From NCBI GenBank assembly GCA_031216915.1, contig CM062289.1, forward strand, positions 64,177,741-64,241,740: a DNA stretch of 64,000 nt. The letters run 5' to 3'. Positions 22,533 to 33,423 of the stretch are shown piece by piece (within the stretch, counting starts at the first letter, position 1; the number at the start of each line of letters is the position of its first letter). The translations under genes were made by a program, and so were the position numbers. Source of the DNA: Pictodentalium vernedei (lineage: Eukaryota > Mollusca > Scaphopoda > Dentaliida > Dentaliidae). The notes below the pieces were generated by a model. That model ran no database searches, was not told the DNA's origin, and saw nothing but the letters and a program-made list of their open reading frames with translations.

Positions 22533-24162
22533 AAATGGTCTAGGTGTTGGACTCCCGATTGCCAGGCAGTGTTGCCAAGATTTCAAATTGTGGTGGGGGA
22601 TCAGAAACCAACATTCTAAATTCCTCTAAAACATGATTGTGTCCTTCGCAAAAACACACACAGGCCCATGCCAGTCTGCAACTGAGGCCAACCACAACAC
22701 TTTCGTTGTACTGTAACCAGCACATTCCACACTTTCATGCTGCTTCCGAAAGGAAGCTGAACCAAGTGGTCATGCAAACTTCATCTGAAAAAATATATTC
22801 CAGTCATCGTTTCTTCGACAGTGTACAATGGTCTAGTGGTTTAGGGGTTGGCACTCCTGATTGTCAGGCGGTGTTCCCGAGGGTTCGATTCCCGGCGGGT
22901 GATCAGGAACCAACCTCCTAAATCCTCTAAAACATGATTGTGTCCTTCAAAAAACACCTACAGGTCACTTCCCGTCGTCATCAGAGGCCAACCACAACAC
23001 TTTCGATGTACTGTAGCCAGCACATTCCACACATTCATGCCGCTGCCGAAAGAAAGATGAGCGAAGTGATCACGAGAACCTCATCTAAAAAGCTAGATAC
23101 CAAACATCATTTTTTGACGGTGTCTGTGCAATGATCTAGTGGTTTAGATGTTGGGACTCCTGATTGTCAGGCGGTGTTGCCGAGGGTTCAAATCCTGGCG
23201 GGGGATCAGGAACCAACATTTTAAATTCCTCTAAAACATGATTGTGTCCCTCAAAAACATACACAGGCCAGTGCCAGTCTTCGTCTGAGACCAAACTACA
23301 GCATTTTCGTTGTACTATAGACAGCACGATCCACACTTTCATGCTGCTGCCGCCCAAACAAAGATGAACCAAGTGATCATCAGAACTTCGTCGTCTAAAA
23401 AACTAGAACCCAGCCATCATTTTTTGACGGTGTGCAATGGTCTAGTGGTTTAGGTGTTGGACTACAGATTGCAGGTAGTGTTGCCGAGGGTACGAATCCC
23501 GGCGAGGGATCAGAAACCAATGTTCTAAATTCCTCTAAACACGATTTTAACCTTCGAAAAATACAGACATCCTTATGCCACTCTTCATCTGAGGCCTACC
23601 ACAGCACTTCTGTTGTACTGTAGCCAGCGCTTTCCACACTTTCATGCTGCTTCTGAAAGGAAGATGAGCCAAGTGATCATGAGAACTTCATCTAAAAAGC
23701 TCGATTTCAACCATCTTTTTTTGACAGTGTGCAGTGATCTAGTGATTTAGGTGTCGGACTCCTGATTGTCCGGCGATCTTGCCGAGGGTTCGAATCCCAG
23801 CGGGGGATCAGAAACCAACATTCTAAATTCTTCTAAAACATGATTGTGTCCTTCGAAAAACACGCAGGATGTCAGTCTTTGTCTCAGAGCAACCACAGCA
23901 CTTCCGTTGTATTGTAGCCAGCACGTTCCACACTTTCATGCTAGTGCTGAAAGAAAGATGAACCATGTGATCATGAGAACTTCATCATAAAAGCTAGACT
24001 CCAACCATCGTTTTTCCATGGTGTGCAATAGTCTATTGGTTTAGGTGTTGTATTCCCGATTGCCAGGTGGTGTTGCCAAAGGTTCGAATCCCTGTGTGGG
24101 GTCAGAAACTAACATTCTAAATCCCTCTAAACCTGATTGTGCCCTTCGAAAACACACACACA
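22533..24162 (+). repeat. tRNA-like six-monomer array, unit C
   Basis: Heads near 22533, 22826, 23129, 23435, 23732 and 24026. Each monomer keeps the diagnostic changes of its position: monomer 4 has GGTACGAATCC, and monomer 6 has CCCGATTGCCAGGTGG and GCCAAAGG. Confidence 0.88.
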
Positions 24163-24559
24163 TCACCTGAAGTGGGATAAAGTTGGTGAAAACATTTGAT
24201 TCGCATGACATTTCTTGAGATCCTTCAAAACTAATTTCAAAACACAAACAAGAAGCCCCACAGGGCCTGAAGCGCTCGCCTTGAACAGATCACGATGTGA
24301 ACAGAGTCAAGAATGAATCTACATTAAGCAATTAATCTTCATAAGATCCATTGTCAATCCGTGAGCCCCTCGGTAGTGACTGAAAGAGCTCAAGCATCAT
24401 GCGTTTCTTCAGTTGATCATAATGTAAAAAGCGAAGCTCCCTTATGGAGATACTTGAGTTCCCCTGTGTGGATTAATCTTAGTTACACACCTCTAGAGGG
24501 TACTTAAAAAAGAAAAAAATCTAATTCTTAAGCTACATGGTCAATTCCTGCTACCATAG

Positions 24560-25880
24560 GGAGCCTAAATATTAACCCAGGAACTCGATCTGTTGTATAC
24601 CAAATATGAAAGCATTCTGACTGGTGGATCTGAAGAAGATTTCCCCATATTGCAGTTAAGTTAAAATCTGGGCTACCATTTATAAATGGTAGTACACCAA
24701 ATATGAGATGTTGTATACCAAATATGAAAGCATTTCGACTGGTGGTTCCGAAGAATATGATTTTTCCGCTATTGCGCTAAGCTAAAATTCGGACTACCAG
24801 AAGGAGCACAAATATTAACCCAGGAACCCAATTTGAAGATTCAAAGATTGAAGAATCGGACTCCCCTAGAGATGTTGTAAACCAAATATGAAAGGATTCT
24901 GACTGGTGAATCAGAAGATTTTTCAAGAAATTCCCACATATTTCTCCAAGTTACAATTTGGGTTCCCATAGGAGCCCAAATATCCACCCAGGCATATCGA
25001 TTTGAACAATGTGTAACCTGACTCCCCCCCCCCCCCCCGCCCACCCCTCCCTAAGGATGTTGTATACCAAATATGAAAGCATTCTGACTGGTGGATCCGA
25101 AGAAGAAATTTTTAAAGGAATCCTAAATATTAATCTATGGACCCGATTCGAGCAAACTTGAAGATTTTTAAAAATTATGCCCCATATTGCACAAAGTTAA
25201 AATTTGGGCTTGCGTTAGGAAATATTGATTCAAGAAATACCTTTGGTGTTGTAATTTCTTTTGCTGAATCTTGAAACAAATGGCTTGAGTTTTCCAAAGT
25301 AGCTGCCTGGAATCAAAGCAATATTACATAAAAATGACCTTTGTTCCATTTAATAGTGAAAGTTAATATGCTTTTCACGGAAAATAAAACCTTTCTAGGA
25401 AATAACAAGATAGTTTACCTTTTTTTAAAAATTGCAGCAATGACATTTTAAAATGAGTTTGAGCTGCAAAGTTTCACAATGTTAGCATTATATAAGGGCA
25501 ATGCAAAGCCTTCAAGCCTAAGTCGCCAGCGAACTGTATCAGTCAATCAAGGGTCATAACTCTTGCGAAAATTTAGGTTTCTTCCGGGTCCTCCTGCTGA
25601 AGGTGCTGAATACAAAATATCAAAAGATTATGACTGTTGGACCTGAAGATTTTCAAAAAATATTCCTCATATTAGCTAAGTTAAAAATGCTTGAGCTTGC
25701 ATCAGATTTGAAAACTTTGAACCTAAACCTGACCCTGACTCCCCCTCCCTCCTCCCTCCTCCCAATATGATGGTGTATAACGAAAATCAAAGGATTCTAA
25801 ACAGTGGATCTGAAAAAGATGTTTAAAGAAAATTAATCGTATTGCACTGAGTCTTAATTTGGGTCCCGATATGAATATTT
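24560..25880. repeat. Degenerate ~190-bp tandem repeats, unit C
   Basis: Contains a long poly-C run at about 25023-25038 and a second C-rich run near 25740-25762. Confidence 0.75.
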
Positions 25881-26019
25881 AACTGATTGAGTGCAAGAAG
25901 CCACTGTGAGAACATTAAAAAATGAGGACAATAGATCAAAATTGAACGTTTTCCTTGCTAACATTTCATATTCAGTGAGATGCAAATATTATTTTGTTTG
26001 TATAAATTTGTTATATTAT

Positions 26020-26059
26020 AAATTATTGGAGAGTGCTTGTTGGCACTGTCCAATAATTT
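26020..26059. repeat. 17-bp-stem hairpin, unit C (one mismatch)
   Basis: Arm and TTGTTG loop as in unit B; the right arm reads GCACTGTCC, giving one unpaired position. Confidence 0.85.
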
Positions 26060-26849
26060 TTAATAAAGCAAACTTTGAATAACAAATTGCGACCTCCAAA
26101 AATAGTTTAGTTCAGTTAACTGGTTGAGGGCTAGATTATTTTTGGTATTCTGAATTTTTCATCAAAACCTGTTTATTACAAATTTTTGGAGAGTACCACA
26201 GGCACTTTCCAATAATTTGTAATTGAAGAAATTCATTTAAACAAAATATTATGTGCGTTTGACTTAATACGGAAGACAAGCTAGACAAATGTTGGCTTTT
26301 GCATTGATACCCTTAATTTTTGAAAGCCCTGACAGTGGCTTCTAGCACTCAATCAGTTAAATTCTGTATCGAGTTATATTACTGAAATTTGTAGTTATCA
26401 ATATTCCTCATATTGCACAAAGTTACAATTATGATCCTCAAAGGAATGTACAAATATCTATATCTAGTTATATTACACAAATTTATGTTTATCAAATTTC
26501 ATTTAGAAATGGTTCTTTATGCTGATACAATTTGACAGTCGAGGACAAGGTCCAACTTTTGTTAATCTCAGGTAAGTATATCAACATGAAAATAAACTGC
26601 CAACATACACACACACCTTGTTTATTTCCCACCTGAATGTTTTCGCTGTTCTATTTAAACAACTAATTTTACTGAGAATTGCTTATGTACTTGATGGCGA
26701 TAAAAACCAGTCTGGAGAGACATGCACTTGTGGATAAGTGGCCACAAATAAGAAAACTCACAAAATTTCACAAGACTAAATTTCTTTTCATTCATTACTA
26801 ACAATGTGTAGATCACAATACAAATAAATAATAAATAAATCTGGATATT

Positions 26850-26960
26850 GGTTTTAGGTTGGTTAGTTAGTTGAATGGTTATTTGTTTGGTTGGTCAGGT
26901 GTTGGGTTGGTCAGTTGGTTAGTTGATTGGTTGGTTGGTTGGTTGGATTTTGGTTGGTTG
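26850..26960 (+). repeat. GGTT-rich tract 1, unit C
   Basis: Contains a clean (TTGG)4-5 stretch near 26925-26945. Confidence 0.85.
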
Positions 26961-27379
26961 AGTTGTTTGGCCATAATGTTGTTTCAGTTTCATGTACAAC
27001 ACATGTAGATGTCAAACTTCTACAACAACAAACAAATCTCTTTCACATCTCCTGTAATCAAATCATGACTGAAGACAAATAATTTATAAAAAATAATGAG
27101 ACATAATTAACTCCTGCAAATGTTTAGAAATTTCAATTGTTCAACTTCAAAAACATTCTTACCACTCTCCTATAATCGGTTTGTATCTGCTAAACAGTAG
27201 GCATGAGTTGAAAGAAATAAAAATTAAAGAAAATTCTCAGGAGTATACAAAATATTATTCAAGAGCAGCTCTTGAAAAATGTAGAAGAGACACAAAATGA
27301 ATTTCTCTGCAGATCCTATCCTTTTTAATATCATTACATTGTTAATGTCGTTGTACGTTTTGGGTCCAAATACTCAATT

Positions 27380-27746
27380 CCCATTGGTCAGCTGGGTGAA
27401 AACGTCATGACCAAATGTAAATCATTTTCCAACAAATACATTTGGTCGAACTTTGATCCGCATTTACGGTAGAGCTCAGTTGACAGAATGTAATTCGGGC
27501 GGTGTTTGGGCGGGTTTTAAACTTTTAGCGCCTCTCGCAGTGATAAACTCCGCTGATATTTCTTTGGTGACGTTTCCCAACTATGGCATAAAGCCCGTTA
27601 CTAAAATACTCGTATCCATTTCTAAAGTTCTGAAAATTAAAAATCAGGGTTGTGCGCTTTGTACTTTGTGTGAGGGTGGTTTTTCGCCTCGTTCGTTCGT
27701 ACATGTTTTATTTCGCCTTTCTGCTTTGTTGTTTGGTAAAAAGTAG
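27380..27746 (+). promoter_or_regulatory. CCAAT/GC-box block and open frame, unit C first copy
   Basis: ATTGGTCA, a CGTCA half-site and two GGGCGG boxes are followed by the conserved frame, here open from 27453 to 27746 (97 codons, no ATG start). First half of a local tandem duplication. Confidence 0.4.
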
Positions 27747-27774
27747 TTTAAACAGTTACGGTTTGTAATTATAA

Positions 27775-28430
27775 GAATTGAATTCAATTTTTATAATCTT
27801 TATTGGAGTATGAACGTGTGGGAATGGGTACAAATTATGTATGATTCCCTATAATCTTTATTGGAGTATGAACGTGTGGGAATGGGTACAAATTATGTAT
27901 GAATCCCGGAATTGACCCGCATTTACGGTAGAGCGCAGATGACAGAATGTAATTCGGGCAGTTTTTGGGCGGGTTTTTAACTTTTAGCGCCTCTCGCAGT
28001 GATCAACTCCGCTGCTGTTTCTTTGGTGACATTTCCCAACTATGGCATAAAGCCCGTTACTAAAATACTCGTATCCATTTCTAAAGTTGTGAAAATTAAA
28101 AATCAGAGTTGTGCGCTTTGTATTTTGTGTGAGGGTGGTTTTTCGCCTCGTTCGTTCGTACATGTTTTATTTCGTCTTTCTGCTTTGTTTGGTAAAAGTA
28201 GCTTAAACTGTTACGGAATGTAATTATAAGAATTGAATGCAATTTTTATAATCTTTATTGGAGTATGATCGTGTGGGAATGGGTACAAATTATGTATGTA
28301 TCCCTATAATCTTTATTGGAGTATGAACGTGTGGGAATGGGTACGAATTATGTATGAATCCCGGAAGGGATTCATACATAATTTGTACCCATTCCCACAC
28401 GTTCATACTCCAATAAAGATTATAAAAATG
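27775..28430. repeat. Foldback palindrome, unit C (expanded arms)
   Basis: Two forward arms at 27780-27907, two more at about 28240-28363, and one reverse arm at 28366-28430. The arms flank the duplicated block, suggesting they mediated the duplication. Confidence 0.85.
27914..28366 (+). repeat. 460-bp local duplication of the open-frame block, unit C
   Basis: The sequence from the CCCGCATTTACGG motif through the open frame and forward foldback arms is repeated with a 460-bp offset (27454 to 27914). The second open frame (27999-28223) differs by several codons and lacks one GGGCGG (GGGCAG). Only unit C has this. Confidence 0.88.
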
Positions 28431-28630
28431 GCAAGAAATAATAATAAATAAAATAATAAAATAAAAACATTTCCAAAAGAGGCCTCCAGGTTTAAATTAA
28501 ACCAGAGTTGCCATCAGTTCAACTTCCCAAACACAGGCTTGTTTGATTCAAATATGTGCATGAAAGAATGAGGCGATTACCAGACAGATATTTTTATCAC
28601 TAGAAATAAATCAAAGCAACTTTCCCAGTA

Positions 28631-28643
28631 TCTCTCAGAATTC
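28631..28643. repeat. SINE target-site duplication, left
   Basis: TCTCTCAGAATTC, repeated at 29029-29041. Confidence 0.95.
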
Positions 28644-29028
28644 GGGGGCGCGGTGGCTCAGTTGGTAGAGGTGCAGGCTGCAAGCCGAGAGGTCCTCGGT
28701 TCGAATCCCACCTGCGGCAACCGCGTTGTGTCCTTGGGCAAGATACTTCAGTCCGATTGCCTACATGGGGGCACGATGACGCTGTGTACTGAGGCGTACT
28801 GCACGTCGATGGTGCGCATGTCTTCAACCAATCTAACCCTGCCTGTGCTGCGGTGCAGAGTTCAGAGTTACGATGTTGGAGAGCTGACAGCTGCTCGTCG
28901 TTGCTCGGTGGTTCTCTCCGGGTACTCCGGCATCCTCCACCCGTAAAACTGTCACGGTCACGATTAGCCATTGTGCATAAGTATGTGACCGTAAACACCA
29001 ATAAATAATAATAATATAATAATAATAA
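28644..29028 (+). mobile_element. tRNA-derived SINE, full length, in unit C
   Basis: 385 bp. The tRNA-like head has an A box (TGGCTCAGTTGG, 28654-28665) and a perfect B box (GGTTCGAATCC, 28698-28708). The body carries a GTGTCCTTGGGCAAG motif and a CTCCGGGTACTCCGG motif that recur in SINEs of many animals. The tail is CACCAATAAATAATAATAA. Flanked by a perfect 13-bp target duplication, TCTCTCAGAATTC (28631-28643 and 29029-29041). Absent from the same place in other units, so it inserted after the array formed. Confidence 0.95.
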
Positions 29029-29041
29029 TCTCTCAGAATTC
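29029..29041. repeat. SINE target-site duplication, right
   Basis: Perfect copy of the left duplication. Confidence 0.95.
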
Positions 29042-29051
29042 AAAGTCCAAA

Positions 29052-29168
29052 ATGGCAGCGCTCATCAATAGAATTGTGATTTTAGTTCTCTTTTCAATGT
29101 TCAAACACAGTGTTGTAATTTGTAATGCAAAACTTGTGCACTCTTATTCAAATGCAGGTAAAATATAA
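29052..29168 (+). other. Short signal-peptide-like ORF, unit C
   Basis: 38 codons, MAALINRIVILVLFSMF then KHSVVICNAK. Directly after ...AATGCAG comes GTAAAATA, a possible splice donor, so it could be a relic first exon of a secreted protein. No downstream exon was recognised. Confidence 0.33.
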
Positions 29169-29649
29169 ATAAACACTATCAAAGAGGAATTCTCAGTGGA
29201 AAAAAAAACCTTTTTTACAAACCAAATATCTTGAGGTGTCGATGATCAGGTGTTTGAAACTAGGTCACCACAATGAAAACAGCTGATCGAGATGAATTTT
29301 GTGTCCTTTAAAAATAAAAGGTACAAACATCTTTTGCTTTTAATAATTTTATTAACAGTTCAACAGGGTTGGGGCGTTAATGCATTGCAAATGTATTGAA
29401 TACGAATACGAATACTTTGAAATTTTATGAATACGAATACACAAATTTCAAATGTATTTGAATACGAATACTTTACAATGTATTCATGAATACAAATATG
29501 AATACTTGAATACTTTTCAAAATTATTTCTTGTAAATGGATGATAATTTGGTCATTCTTATTGGGATTAAGGGTATAAGGGATTATAGGTGAAGAATTAG
29601 TTTTTCAGAGGGCAGATCTCTTAATCCTTTAGAATCCAGTCAACATTGG

Positions 29650-29790
29650 GGAGCTGGCAGCTACTCGTCGTTGCTCGGTGGTTCTCTCCGGGTACTCCGG
29701 CTTCCTCCGCGCGTAAAACTGTCACGGTCATGATTAGCCATTGTGCATAAATATGTGACCTTAAACATCAATAAATAGATAAATAAATAA
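29650..29790 (+). mobile_element. 5'-truncated SINE fragment inside the hAT-type element
   Basis: Matches the 3' part of the 28644 SINE, from GAGCTGGCAGCT through the CTCCGGGTACTCCGG motif to a CATCAATAAATAGATAAATAA tail. The head is missing. Confidence 0.88.
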
Positions 29791-30182
29791 TCCAATCAAC
29801 AGACATAAGTTGGTATTAATGATAAACAAAAGAAATAAAGAAAAATTTCAAAAAACAATTAGCAAAATGTACATGGTACTCATCCAATGTTTTGTTGTTT
29901 AGTGCATACACAGTAAACACGTTTTTTAATTGATTCAACAAAAAGACAATTATTATACATTAGCAACAAAAATATTATACTGAACTTTTTTCTTCATTAT
30001 TTTTCAAATAATATTGGTATTATGTCAAAGAAGCCATAAAAATATGGATGCCATTGGAGCCAGCACTTCTGTGTAAAAATTGCAGAAGAACAATACCAAT
30101 TTTTATCATTTTTTCTATATGACTTTTTAACTTTTTGTCTGAAAAGCATAGTTTATGACCCCTCATTGGAATGAGCTCGTTT

Positions 30183-30185
<3 letters not shown>

Positions 30186-30260
<75 letters not shown>
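30186..30260. repeat. (TA)n microsatellite
   Basis: About 36 uninterrupted AT dinucleotides. Confidence 0.97.
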
Positions 30261-30262
<2 letters not shown>

Positions 30263-31159
30263 CACCATATACATCTATCAGCGCCAATTCCTTTTCTATT
30301 TTTTCAGGATTTTTTGTTTCTTCTAAACTGCATCTTATGACCCCAAAGTAGAGTCATACGATGCAGTTTGGAAGGAAAAAATGGAAAAATAAAATCATTA
30401 CATAGGGAACTGTGAGAAATTAACACAATTTTTTTGCGTATTTTTTAAAGTTTTTTTCTTCTAAGCTGCATTTTATGATCCCCAATAATGTCTATTAATT
30501 GTGGCTTCTTTGCTTCATGTCTTTTTTTAATATTTAAACAGACATTGCTGGTGAGAATAAAAAAACTGGCCAGTGCTATTCACAAAAATCAATTAAGCAA
30601 TTACTGCACTATTGGAAAAATGTTGTAATTCAAGCACAATAATTTTACAGATCTATCAGTCTACACCTTAATTCTATTATTGCTGTAGAAAAATATTAGA
30701 TTAGTATTAATTGGATAATGGAGTTGTTTAGGGAATAAAAATCAATACTTTGGCCAGACGGATATCCTTTGCCCTAAGTCATTAAAGTGAATTAGCCTGT
30801 TGCTGTTAAAAGGCACTTCAAAAGTATTAGTTTAATTCTTTACTATTTTCTAATAGAGATAATCACAATATTTTTTTACAGATACTGTATACATGTGTAT
30901 TAAAAACAAGAAAAGAATTCAAAAAGTATTCATGAATACACCTCAACCCTGCAGCTTAATGATTTTCGGACAGGTTAATGCCAAGCCTATATATCTTTTG
31001 AAACCGATTGCAAATCAACACTTGAATCATTTCAAAACTGCCAAATGCTTTGATGGATAATTTACAGGATTTTTGGCTCAAGGAGATCTTTTTCTGGGAA
31101 GTCGGGAACAATGCTAAATACCCGGAAATGTCCCGCCATTTCAGGAGGGTAAACATGTC

Positions 31160-31247
31160 TGGGTTGGTAGATCAGTTGGCTGGTTGTAGGTTTGTGGTTG
31201 GTTGCTTGGTTAGTTGGTTGGTTGGTTGGAAGGTTAGTTGGTTGGTT
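31160..31247 (+). repeat. GGTT-rich tract 2, unit C, left part
   Basis: Interrupted by LINE copy 2 and continued at 37368. Confidence 0.9.
31235..31247. repeat. Target-site duplication of LINE copy 2, left
   Basis: TAGTTGGTTGGTT, repeated at 37368-37380. The target is a simple repeat, so the exact length is uncertain. Confidence 0.75.
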
Positions 31248-31308
31248 CCTACGGGTGTTTGATCATCCCCTACTAGGCGGTCCTCAGGTGGCGGATAGAG
31301 GACGGACT

Positions 31309-31362
31309 GCTCAATTGGGCAGGTTTGCTGGTTTTTTAATTAGCAGGTTTGCCCAATTGAGC
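31309..31362. repeat. Inverted repeat in LINE copy 2 5' UTR
   Basis: GCTCAATTGGGCA (31309-31321) pairs with TGCCCAATTGAGC (31350-31362) around a 28-nt loop, forming a stable 13-bp stem in the element RNA. The matching part of copy 1 is outside the window. Confidence 0.85.
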
Positions 31363-32033
31363 TGGTTTGCTGCGGAATATATGAATACGCAGCGCCGGAC
31401 CAAAATGGTCAATCCTGCTTATGCCATCTTGCAGACACCTTGTTCTCCCGTGAGGTGCGAACATGACGCTATAGAGGACGGGATCCTGCTGGTTGAAGAC
31501 TTAGCGCCCCGGTTAGGGCAGCTCTTGGTATTTTCACTGAGGTCATCAGACTTCCGTTGAAGTATTGACGGTATAGTCCAATACACCAGTTCGGCCAATA
31601 CTTTGTGGCGGGGAATGTTGGTCTTTCCGGCCCGGCTTGATCAATCGGGAGCCCTGTGACGTTACGTGGGGCATTTAGTGATCGCTGAACTAGCCGTTAC
31701 AATATTTTATTCCCATTTTGTTGTGTAGCAAGCATGGATAACACTGCCCTAAACAACTCATTTTTCTATTTCACACTATTGCACTGTCTGTATAAAACGC
31801 TCGTCTACACTGACATTTCCTCAGGGTACGGCTAGTTGATCGACCACTATTGGATAGCGTGGCATAACGGGTCAATCAGTTAGCATATATGATTCGTTAT
31901 CAATGTTGGCTGAGTATACTATTTGCGTACTGGCGGTGCCGTCGACTGGAGACCCGTCGACTATGTGCATCCCCTTGTTGGGCTCAGGGTAAGGGTGTCA
32001 GCTGCGAGTAGTGAATTTTAAAAACAAAAAAAT

Positions 32034-33423
32034 ATGGAAACAAAAACCAAAAAAAATAAAAGACTGCATGTTTCGAATACTAGTTCTGACTCTGATTCAA
32101 AAACAACTATTTCAGAACCACCACCAATGAAAACTAGGCCAAAGTTCATTGTAATTACTTCAAAAGATGAGACAAGAAAAGCTACCTCCATCAATCCCTT
32201 TGCTTTGGAAAAATCAATTAAAGGGATTGCTGGAACTGTAAAAGGGGTAAAGAAATTTAGATCTGGCAGCCTACTAGTTGAATGTGCTAATCACACTCAG
32301 GCCTTCAACTTAAAGTAACAAAACTTATTGACATGGAAGTTAAGGTGAGCTCTCACGCATCCATCAATAGCAGCCGAGGTGTTGTAAGAACGCGAGAGCT
32401 TGCTGATCTTACTGAGGCTGACATATTAACAGAGTTGACACCTCAGGGAGTGACTGGAGTAAGGCGACTTACCATCAGAAAAAATGAAACAACAATAAAT
32501 ACAAATACATATTTCATGAATTTTAATTCTTCTCAACCACCAAAGTCACTCAAAGTAGGCTATTTGAACATCCGAGTGGATCTATACATACCGAATCCAC
32601 TTAGATGTTTCAAGTGTCAGAAATATGGGCATGGTAAAGATTCTTGCCGTGGCCAAACAACATGCCACAAGTGTAGCCAAGAGCACGATGAGCCATATAC
32701 AAATGATATAATTAAATGCATAAATTGTCAGGGCAGTCATATGTCCTCTTCCAAGGAGTGCCCTGTATGGAAAAAAAAGAAAAGGAGATACAAAAAATAA
32801 AGTGTGAAAAACAGATTAGCTTTAAGGAAGCCAGAGACATAGAATCCACTATGCCTGGCATGTCAACATCTATCCCATCTTACGCAACAGCCTTGAAGCG
32901 GAAAATACCAAAAACATCCACAGATTGTCAGACAGACCTTACATGGCTCACTGGCCCAATACCAGCATTTGTTAACCCCGTCACCCTTGGTCATACAGAT
33001 ATTAACATACCAAAAGCTATACAAACGGAAGAACTGATACCAAATACAAAAGAACCAAAGCAAAACCAAACCAAAGTGGAACGGAGAAAGGAACAAACAC
33101 AGAAAAAGCTAGGTGGTCAAAATACCAATCAAACTCAACGAATTAAACAAAAACAAGAAAACAAACAGGAAGTAAAAACGAATCAGAGTCCGAGAGCCAG
33201 AAATAAAGAAAATTCAAACAGAACCCCAAAGAAACTACAAAATGTAGTCACTAGAAATATATTTGAGGGTTTAGAAGCTATGTCAGTTGATGATTGCATC
33301 ACTGACACATTCGATGGTCCAAACCGCCGAAGTTCTTCGCTGGGTAGGTCCCCCAGTGACAAATCTCCTCTAAAATCAAATATTATTCCCTTAACACCTG
33401 ACATTCCACCCCATTATGGATAG
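32034..33423 (+). pseudogene. LINE copy 2 ORF1, gag-like CCHC protein (frameshifted)
   Basis: Starts with ATG at 32034 after an A-rich leader. SINPFALEKSIKGIAG and the knuckle series near 32608-32765 (CFKCQKYGHGKDSC, CHKCSQEHDEPY, CINCQGSHMSSSKEC) match copy 1. The second knuckle has lost its last Cys (to Tyr). The frame breaks near 32318 (stop after AFNLK) and again near 32780-32800, where an A-rich run shifts into the C-terminal Lys/Gln-rich part. The stop TAG at 33421-33423 overlaps the ORF2 ATG. Confidence 0.9.

Larger units (their letters stand above)
29364..30951. mobile_element. Non-autonomous hAT-type DNA transposon in unit C
   Basis: 1588 bp with terminal inverted repeats CAGGGTTGGGG (left) and CAGGGTTGAGGT read inward from the right. 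Eight-bp flanks CAGTTCAA (29356-29363) and CAGCTTAA (30952-30959) match at six of eight positions and both resemble the empty site of other units. CAGGG ends and 8-bp duplications are typical of hAT elements. The subterminal DNA repeats GAATACGAATAC-like words. It carries a 5'-truncated SINE piece and a (TA)n microsatellite. No transposase ORF. Confidence 0.8.

Noticed and set aside
24841-25044. Minus-strand ORF starting with a Gly run, and the similar ones at 56469-56850
   Set aside because: They span poly-C tracts and degenerate repeats and change length with the homopolymer.
28600-29043. Protein-coding ORFs over the SINE
   Set aside because: They lie on a full SINE with target duplications; the same frames appear in the other SINE copy (44327-44701).
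30155-30340. ORF of alternating Ile-Tyr
   Set aside because: It is translated (TA)n microsatellite.
31192-31560. Plus-strand ORF across the LINE 5' border
   Set aside because: It crosses the insertion junction between the GGTT tract and the LINE 5' UTR, so it is accidental.
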